A program made the position numbers and the translations under genes. The notes below the pieces were generated by a model. That model was given only the letters and a program-made list of their open reading frames with translations. It was not told where the DNA came from and ran no database searches. A stretch of 6,175 nucleotides of DNA. Source: Desulfocicer vacuolatum DSM 3385 (GTDB taxonomy: Bacteria > Desulfobacterota > Desulfobacteria > Desulfobacterales > SURF-7). The stretch covers positions 1 through 6,175 of the forward strand of contig CAMBQS010000215.1 in NCBI GenBank assembly GCA_945870015.1. The letters run 5' to 3'. Position 1 is the stretch's first letter. Every line of letters begins with the position of its first letter. Below, one piece after another: positions 6,161-6,175 of this stretch.

Positions 6161-6175
6161 ATGACAACACTGATT
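6161..6175 (+). CDS. Start of the next operon gene, probably the TRAP large permease (DctM), truncated by window
   Basis: ATG 6161 lies one base after the stop of the small subunit, with AAGGA (6148-6152) 8 bp upstream. Only five codons (MTTLI) are visible. The call as DctM, the large transport subunit of about 12 membrane segments, rests entirely on the common receptor-small-large gene order of TRAP operons, not on the residues seen. Confidence 0.6.

Noticed and set aside
1..6175. CRISPR arrays, tRNA/rRNA genes, insertion sequences, defence or toxin-antitoxin genes
   Set aside because: None seen: no spaced repeats, no transposase or integrase-like frames, no cloverleaf or rRNA-like stretches, and coding density is fully explained by metabolic, repair and transport genes.

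Overview
The window (about 6.2 kb, moderate GC, no RNA genes or mobile elements seen) looks like chromosomal DNA from an anaerobic, Gram-negative, organic-acid-using bacterium. My best guess is a deltaproteobacterial (Desulfobacterota, Desulfobacterales-like) sulfate reducer. This rests on inference only: an acyl-CoA dehydrogenase/acyl-CoA ligase pair, a TRAP-type transporter and the general protein style. No phylogenetic marker is present.

Layout. (1) Positions 1-2663, minus strand: a two-gene fatty/organic acid activation and oxidation operon. An acyl-CoA dehydrogenase (2663 to 1518) is transcribed first. After 43 bp comes an AMP-forming acyl-CoA synthetase (1474 to beyond position 1; its C-terminal end is cut off by the window). 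(2) Positions 2664-2932: a divergent intergenic region. It carries a good sigma70-like promoter for the minus-strand operon, with a perfect 18-bp palindrome lying over the predicted transcription start, so it is a strong candidate operator. It also holds a possible 14-codon leader ORF in front of the plus-strand gene. (3) Positions 2933-4297, plus: rarA/mgsA, a replication-recombination AAA+ ATPase starting at GTG. (4) Positions 4298-4552: a 255-bp intergenic region with a possible promoter and weak inverted repeats. (5) Positions 4553-6175, plus: a TRAP transporter operon, with a periplasmic solute-binding protein (DctP family), then a small membrane subunit (DctQ) with an unexpected N-terminal zinc-ribbon-like Cys4 module, then the first five codons of what is probably the large permease (DctM).

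How the genes fit together. The ligase and dehydrogenase would activate a carboxylic acid to its CoA thioester and introduce the alpha,beta double bond. The TRAP system would bring in an unidentified, probably organic-acid, solute. Whether the transporter feeds the acyl-CoA genes is not shown by the sequence: they are on opposite strands and separated by the housekeeping gene rarA. The points most worth a second look are the Cys4-DctQ fusion, the promoter-overlapping palindrome, and the unusual FAD-contact motifs of the dehydrogenase. I do not see a clearly novel multi-gene system.
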